Shown here piece after piece: positions 8,258 through 8,330 of a DNA stretch of 8,330 nt; position 1 is the stretch's first letter; each line of letters starts with the position of its first letter. Both the position numbers and the translations under genes were made by a program. Origin of the DNA: an uncultured Oscillospiraceae bacterium (GTDB taxonomy: Bacteria > Bacillota > Clostridia > Oscillospirales > Oscillospiraceae); the NCBI GenBank assembly GCA_934668295.1, contig CAKUND010000090.1, forward strand, positions 1 to 8,330, given 5' to 3'. The notes under the pieces were generated by a model. The model worked only from the letters and a program-made list of their open reading frames with translations, did not search any database and had not been told where the DNA came from.

Positions 8258-8330
8258 TAATGTCATCAACTTAAGGCGGTTCAACATCTCTTAACGTTGC
8301 TTGGGAATTTCAAAGATTTGTGTTTTTTCA

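Larger units (their letters stand above)
7935..8330. other. Gene-free region upstream of the YcxB-like gene
   Basis: These 396 bases hold the ribosome binding site of the YcxB-like gene, the two inverted-repeat elements, and an AT-richer tail (8258-8330) in which I recognise nothing. The promoter for the YcxB-like gene and valS should be here or beyond the right edge, but no convincing -35/-10 pair is visible. I also see no T-box core (GGGTGG.ACC) on the minus strand. Open frames crossing the region translate repeat DNA. Confidence 0.5.

Noticed and set aside
7935..8287. Open frames on the minus strand across the repeats (7955-8287 and the upstream extension of the YcxB-like gene)
   Set aside because: Their translations are repeat DNA; similar peptides (for example GGRLCPPAE) also arise from the repeat at 2733-2960, showing they come from the elements.

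Overview
The window looks like chromosomal DNA from an endospore-forming member of the Clostridia, most likely an Oscillospiraceae/Ruminococcaceae-type gut bacterium. The reasons are a complete spoIIA sporulation operon, a YunB-type sporulation gene, GC-rich third codon positions, strong GGAGG-type ribosome binding sites, and dispersed GC-rich inverted-repeat elements of a kind I associate with that group. The family placement is inference; the presence of sporulation genes is read directly. Every gene is on the minus strand, so the text order below (right to left) is the direction of transcription.

From right to left: (a) 7935-8330 has no gene and holds two different inverted-repeat elements side by side. 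(b) A small two-helix membrane protein with a YcxB-like C-terminal domain (7278-7934) is followed after 28 bases by valyl-tRNA synthetase valS (4610-7249). (c) A 91-base gap carries a perfect 14-bp terminator hairpin and a possible promoter that overlaps it. (d) The overlapping spoIIAA-spoIIAB-sigF operon (3031-4518) encodes the anti-anti-sigma factor, the anti-sigma kinase and sigma-F, which together switch on forespore-specific transcription. (e) A 281-base gap contains a second copy of one of the repeat elements. (f) A PcrA/UvrD-type DNA helicase (317-2749) carries an acidic insertion of about 45 residues in domain 1A. (g) The N-terminal part of a YunB-like sporulation protein (1-278) runs off the left edge.

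How the genes fit together: SpoIIAA, SpoIIAB and sigma-F form one partner-switching module, and YunB acts later in the same developmental programme. PcrA, ValRS and the YcxB-like protein are housekeeping or unassigned neighbours. I see no sign of a phage, defence system, CRISPR array, tRNA, rRNA or autonomous transposon. I do not find a clearly undescribed system. The most interesting features are non-coding: the repeat family whose ends form hairpins with a compensatory base-pair change, and the terminator/promoter overlap in front of spoIIAA.
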